From: Conchocele bisecta
Taxonomy: Eukaryota > Mollusca > Bivalvia > Lucinida > Thyasiridae
Direction of reading: 5' to 3'
Assembly (NCBI GenBank): GCA_029237695.1
Contig: CM055273.1
Span: 56,037,968 to 56,101,967 of the forward strand
DNA: 64,000 bases
In this document: one piece after another, positions 59,487-64,000 of the stretch
Layout: each line of letters begins with the position of its first letter
How positions within the stretch are numbered: position 1 is the first letter of the stretch
Program-made: the position numbers and the translations under genes
Notes under the pieces: generated by a model
Seen by the model: the letters and a program-made list of their open reading frames with translations, nothing else
Told to the model about the DNA's origin: nothing
The model's database searches: none

Positions 59487-59771
59487 TAGCCTATTTCATC
59501 AACATTGCAAAGTATACTTTGAGGGAGAAATTTTCAATTTTATGATAAATTTATTAATTTTTATTATACTGAATTTATTACATTATCACAGCCAATTTGG
59601 CTGTGATAATGTAATAAATTCAGTATAATAATTCTGCATACTTTTAATCATGAAATATATGCATTTGTTAGTTCTATATGAAATAATGCATTTCAGGAAA
59701 AATAAATGATTACTCCCTCAAAGTATACTTTGCTAGTAAAGTATACTTTGCAATGTTGATGAAATCGGCTA
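59487..59771. mobile_element. palindromic MITE, family M3 (B-only)
   Basis: TAGCCTATTTCATCAAC to GATGAAATCGGCTA. The flanks read GCAGCCTG and CAGTCTG against a single GCAGCCTGATCAG in copy A, so the apparent duplication is 7 bp or the site was altered later. Confidence 0.75.
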
Positions 59772-59783
59772 CAGTCTGATCAG

Positions 59784-60076
59784 TAGCCTATTGCATCAAA
59801 ATTACAAAGCATGCTTATATGTATCTAGCTAAGTACACTTTGAGGGAGAAATTGTCAATTAAAGGATAAATTTATTATTTTTTATTATACAATGTACTGA
59901 ATTTATTACATTATCACAGCCATAATGTAATAAATTCAGTATAATAATTCTGCTTACTTTTAATCATCAAGTATATGCAGTCGTTAGTTCTATATGAAAT
60001 AATGCATTTCGATAAAAATAAATGATTACTCCCTTAGCTAGATAAGTATGCATTGCAATTTTGGTGAAATAGGCTA
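59784..60076. mobile_element. palindromic MITE, family M3
   Basis: Partner of 33127-33432, with CAG 59781-59783 and CTG 60077-60079. Half of the central GGCTGTGATAAT stem is deleted here. Confidence 0.75.
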
Positions 60077-60155
60077 CTGTTCCTGAATGTCGCTATGGTC
60101 CCTTTGTCAACTTGGGGCCCATTTCTAATTGGACACATAATGAACCAGTGTTTAA

Positions 60156-60847
60156 AGGTACATGCCCACTCAGTAGGCACAAACTGTTCTTTACATCGGA
60201 CACATTATCCGAGACATTTTCTAGCAAAATAAACATTCACTCACCCACGCTTTGATTGGCATTATTATATATTTTATATCAGACGTAAAATTTCCACTCT
60301 GATATCAGGGGCGATAACCGTGTTTCCTTAAAATGTTAACGGACATTACTATTTATTCTCTGTATTTATTTTTTGATGTGCAATGATCATACATTATAAT
60401 CTGTCTATAATATTATTTTTTCAGGTGACGCATTTAATTAGTGTAAATAACTAAAAAATACCATGCCTCATTTGCATATGAAAATAGCCTGATACGCGCG
60501 CGCTATCAGTAAAATAAATATTACTAAATTATTATATCTGTATTGCGGGCACTTGTAATTTTTAGAACTGGTGGAATAGTGACATAATTATACACTTATT
60601 TAACTCTTTGCATGCTGGGAAATTTGTGGGCTATAAATAGTTCAAAAATAGCAGATGACAGTTCATTATATTTTCTTTTATTTCTCCTTATAAATGTCAT
60701 GACAATTCTAATGAAATTTCAAGACATATTTACAGAGAGAAATAAAACATATACTCCTAATTCGTTTGGCGGATATTTTCGCCGCTAGCATGCAAAGAGT
60801 TAATTCCTATAAAGAAAATGTTGTGCCTGCAGAGTAGGAATGTACCT
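60156..60847. mobile_element. P5 element with a nested P3 MITE
   Basis: Partner of 33523-34255, with TTAA at 60152-60155 and 60848-60851. Confidence 0.75.
60604..60799. mobile_element. piggyBac-like MITE, family P3
   Basis: Partner of 33972-34207. About 40 bp of the centre is absent, so the palindrome is interrupted. Confidence 0.75.
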
Positions 60848-61259
60848 TTAACAGCCAACTAACACTTAAAGTGTATCATTTAGGGCAAATGGACTAATGG
60901 ACTCATGAAGGTCCATGTGGGACTTCCCATAAAGGTATACAAGCATTATACAACTCACTAGCACAGCCAGGAAACACTTATAAACACTTATACCCAATAA
61001 ACTGTTGCCCATTCGTAAACGTGCAGATGAATACAAGCCGTATGAGGAAACCCAAGATCATTACCGACCTGAAATCTATCGGTATCAATATGTGAAAGAT
61101 GATCTCGACAGGCCACAATTTCCGTATACCCAATCCTTCCGTCAAATTTCGCCATAAATAAATCCACGTTCTCAGATCAGACACAGGTCCGATTTCACAA
61201 GCAGCAGTATCATATAAGCATGCTTTGTTTGATCATGGTCCAGTGTGACATCAGCCCAT

Positions 61260-61480
61260 AAGCTCTAATTTGCTAGCCATCTGATATCTCCTGAAAAATA
61301 TTTACAAACTTTGATATTTTCCGTATGTGACATCGGAAGTTAATGAAATTTTCAAAGCAAATGCGGAATAAAATTCCGCATTTGCTATGAAAATTCCATC
61401 AACTTACAGAAAATGTTTTTGTCAATATTTTTATTTTTCATATAAAATCACACATTTTCTTAGGTATAAAATCGCATGGC
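61260..61480. mobile_element. AT-rich palindromic MITE, family Z
   Basis: Partner of 34655-34862. The right arm here keeps TTTTCATATAAAATCACAC, which is lost in copy A. Confidence 0.6.
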
Positions 61481-61531
61481 TTGTCTGAAATAAGCCCACT
61501 TTGTGTGGGCATAGCCCGTGTGTCCACTTAC

Positions 61532-61617
61532 CAGTGGAATGCCCTGGGTGAATGGACAGTTTTTCCAGTCTTTCTCCGGGAACTTCTGGAGGAGTTTACC
61601 TGTGCTGCTACCGGCTC
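61532..61617 (-). CDS. SBF/MTMR5-13-type protein, N-terminal exon 'a' (copy B)
   Basis: 86 bp with the same phase, TTTTCAG acceptor and GTAAGT donor as 34911-34996; no coding difference seen. It continues in the copy's own order to exon b at 55250, 6.3 kb downstream on the minus strand, compared with 11.1 kb in copy A. Confidence 0.9.
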
Positions 61618-61624
61618 CTGAAAA

Positions 61625-61940
61625 TGGACAAAACGAGGCTACAGTTGCCGGGACAAAACGAGGTCAGAATTGCCTAAACAAGGTCACAGTTGTCTGCATA
61701 GAACTAGGTCACGGTTGTCTGCACAGAACTAGGTCACGGTTGTCTGCACAGAACTAGGTCACGGTTGTCTATACAGAACTAGGTCACGTTTGTCCGCAGA
61801 GAAATAGGTCGCATCTGTCTTTATAAAAGCTAAAACTCTATGTACATCGTACACAATACTTAGTATGGTAAGTACAATGTTTACCCTGCATATACAAAAG
61901 CAGACTGCAGTTTCCTGAACAAAAGTAGGTCACAGTTGCC
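61625..61940 (-). repeat. 25-bp minisatellite at the 3' splice site of exon a, copy B
   Basis: Partner of 35004-35316 with one extra ACTAGGTCACGGTTGTCTGC unit. The units become irregular after about 61812. Confidence 0.75.
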
Positions 61941-62032
61941 TATACATAAATAGGTCACAGCCGCTGGTTGGCATGAACTGTCTGATCAATTTCAACAAGG
62001 AAATTATTTTCCATATTACTACATTTGATGAA

Positions 62033-62441
62033 CAGGGCTCCAGATAAGGAATTAGTAATTGAGTATTGTCACTCCATCATTTCTGAAGCAAATGGGTATT
62101 TCAAAAATTTGAAAATTTGAATTGGTAAAATGAAATCACACTACTGTTTACACATCAACAGACGGCAATTATTGAATAGTTTGCTTCGAAATGAAAACAT
62201 GTCTTGGCATTTCATTAGAATTGTCTCCTTGGAGACAATTCTAATGAAATACCAAGATGCGTTTTCATGGAAAATAAGAAAAATATGCTATAGTTGTGGT
62301 CTGTTTATTGTTTTCTGCAGCGTGGTAAAGGTGCCACAAATGTTTTATTGCTTTTTGATACTCGCTGCTTCTGATTTCAATTGGGTTTTCTGCAATTTTA
62401 ATTGGGTATTTAAGCAAATACGCAGCTTATCTGGAGCACTG
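62033..62441. mobile_element. hAT-like MITE
   Basis: CAGGGCTCCAGATAAGG to CTTATCTGGAGCACTG, with GATGAA outside both ends. The central palindrome TGTCTCCTTGGAGACA is perfect here. Confidence 0.65.
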
Positions 62442-62815
62442 GATGAAAGTACGTGTGAAGAACATTGTCGTACAAAAAACTTCCTGTAATACTTGCAATA
62501 AGTATTTACCTGACGCTAATAACAAGAGATGTTTCTACAACAACAACAATGTTGCTGAGTAATGACTTGATTGTACACACGCATGTCTTACAAGGAACAT
62601 CTCTTTATCTCGACAAGACAAGCAATATATAAACACATTACTTTGTCTCCCGCTTGTTCTGCTACATCAGCAAACATAGGTAATGCAGTATGGAAGGATA
62701 CAAATTGGTGGATGCAGAGAAATGGGTAGCTTAGATGATCTCGGCTTTACGGATGGCATTTACTATTTCATCTGTCTTTTATATTTTCTGTATCCGATAT
62801 ATCAGCAGGGATTCC

Positions 62816-62951
62816 GCTGGCGATCGCCACTTTCGCAATTGGCGATAAACATAAACAATTTTATCCTAGGGTTACTCCTTTTTTCTTTCTTCATTTTTTT
62901 TTTTTTTTTTTTGAAGTGGCGATTCTTTTATTTTCCCCAGCGGAATCCCTG
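62816..62951. mobile_element. palindromic MITE, family Q
   Basis: CAGGGATTCCGCTGG to CAGCGGAATCCCTG. It is the partner of the left-truncated 36112-36328, with one arm shortened. Confidence 0.7.
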
Positions 62952-63046
62952 TATCGGACACAGAAAATATTAAAGACAGATGAAATAGTAAAATGCATCA
63001 GTAGAGCTGAGATTATCTAAGCTAAGAAATGGGACATTCAGTCAGT

Positions 63047-63253
63047 TGTGGCTGTGACTGGAGAAATATGCCCGATGAGACTTGTGACCAGTGTAGCTCC
63101 TGATCAAATCGTGCACTCCTGTAGCCTGATAATAATCTATATTGCGTGTTAGAAGCACGACAGGTGTTTCAGTGATTGATTCCTGATTAGACTGATATGG
63201 AAATACACTGATCGCAAAACTCATAAGCCCTCATTTCTCCAGTGACAGCCACA
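63047..63253. mobile_element. palindromic MITE, family T
   Basis: Partner of 36424-36630, TGTGGCTGTGACTGGAG to CTCCAGTGACAGCCACA. Confidence 0.7.
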
Positions 63254-63465
63254 TTTCCAGCATGAGATCCTGATCATCATGCATATTCACACAATGCAAT
63301 GAAAATATTTATCAGGAAACGGTATTTGTATTGACCAAATATACACACTGACTGATATGGTCAATTCGTATTCATATGACGTCCCATCAATGTCATGTGA
63401 CATACCCAATGACACCAGCGTGATTACGCAATGTAAAAAGGATGCATTCTTCTCAAAGATTTATT

Positions 63466-63731
63466 TGATTTATTGGCCTATCAACAGCTAGGGTCATTTA
63501 AGGCCTTACCAACGAGTTTGATCCAGTATTTAACCTGCTGCATTGGGGAGGAAATCCCAAAATCAGAACAGAATATTTACATCGAAAAAAAAATATATTC
63601 AACCCTGAAATTAAATAATCTGACCAGGGGCCAGGTCCATACATACCACAACGACCAGGTCTCCGTTTGGGATTCCGGTAAGGATGAATCCCATTTGTTA
63701 AATTACCCATCGCATGCTCCCACCTGCCACA
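63466..63731 (-). mobile_element. SINE-like repeat, family S (short)
   Basis: Partner of 36843-37113. The remainder to 64000 is unremarkable AT-rich sequence matching 37114-37380. Confidence 0.55.
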
Positions 63732-64000
63732 CAAAATAACTACTAGAATGTGTGTGATTTTTCCGCTGACTTATATTTTTGTTCTCAAAAGAAATTATAT
63801 GTGATAACTGTCATTATGACATGCAAGGATCAGATAAATTATTTGTTGAATTTGCTCAAATTGGACACAGTATCCATGGTCATGATAATCAAAATAGAAA
63901 AATAAAAGGAAGTGATTATAAAATCAATCTATTAAACTGACCTGGAATTGTTTGCTATGGGCCGCTTGTAAACAGGACAATAATTCAGCAACAAGATAAA

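Larger units (their letters stand above)
38078..64000. repeat. copy B of the duplicated segment (runs off the window)
   Basis: Collinear with 1495-37380. It lacks all three H1 and both full-length H2 insertions of copy A, the P4, K3 and expanded M2 elements, and the 24-kb-region GAC array. It has extra M3 elements and a 729-bp segment at 57969-58697. It carries the same four SBF-type exons on the minus strand. Confidence 0.95.

Overview
The window is nuclear DNA from an invertebrate animal, most likely a bivalve mollusc. It is AT-rich and intron-dominated, with no operons or bacterial-style genes. Almost every kilobase carries short palindromic transposons, and four spliced exons of a recognisable animal gene are present with clean GT/AG boundaries. 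The bivalve assignment is an inference from the style of repeats and is not proven here.

Layout: positions 1-994 are unrelated left flank, 995-1494 is a 500-N gap, 1495-37577 is 'copy A', 37578-38077 is a second 500-N gap, and 38078-64000 is 'copy B'. Copy B aligns collinearly with copy A from the first base after each gap to the window end, where 64000 corresponds to about 37380. Copy B is about 10 kb shorter, and most of that difference is transposon insertions present in only one copy. Either the two copies are a recent tandem duplication or, more likely, they are two haplotypes joined in series by the assembler.

The only protein-coding content recognised is on the minus strand: four consecutive exons (about 231 residues) from the N-terminal DENN region of a Set-binding factor / myotubularin-related 5/13 protein (SBF1/SBF2 type). 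They lie at 34911-34996, 23559-23816, 18881-19100 and 9427-9559 in copy A, and at 61532-61617, 54989-55250, 50620-50839 and 45154-45286 in copy B. Phases fit within each copy, but the last exon of copy B cannot splice in frame into the first exon of copy A. Copy B also has a 4-bp insertion at one acceptor.

The rest is intron filled with mobile DNA. Comparing A with B gives natural filled/empty site pairs that define target sites. Two non-autonomous Helentron-like families (here H1, H2) start CAAG, end CTAA and make no target duplication. Palindromic MITE families (M1-M3) duplicate the trinucleotide CWG. Several piggyBac-like families (P1-P5) sit in TTAA. Tigger/pogo-like elements (K) sit in TA. 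There are also hAT-like elements, a tRNA-like retroposed segment with an 11-bp target duplication, and a SINE-like family with a (CAAA)n tail. Two intronic minisatellites abut SBF exons. One is built from the exon end plus its 5' splice site, repeated about 20 times. Family letters are local labels for this answer, not database names.
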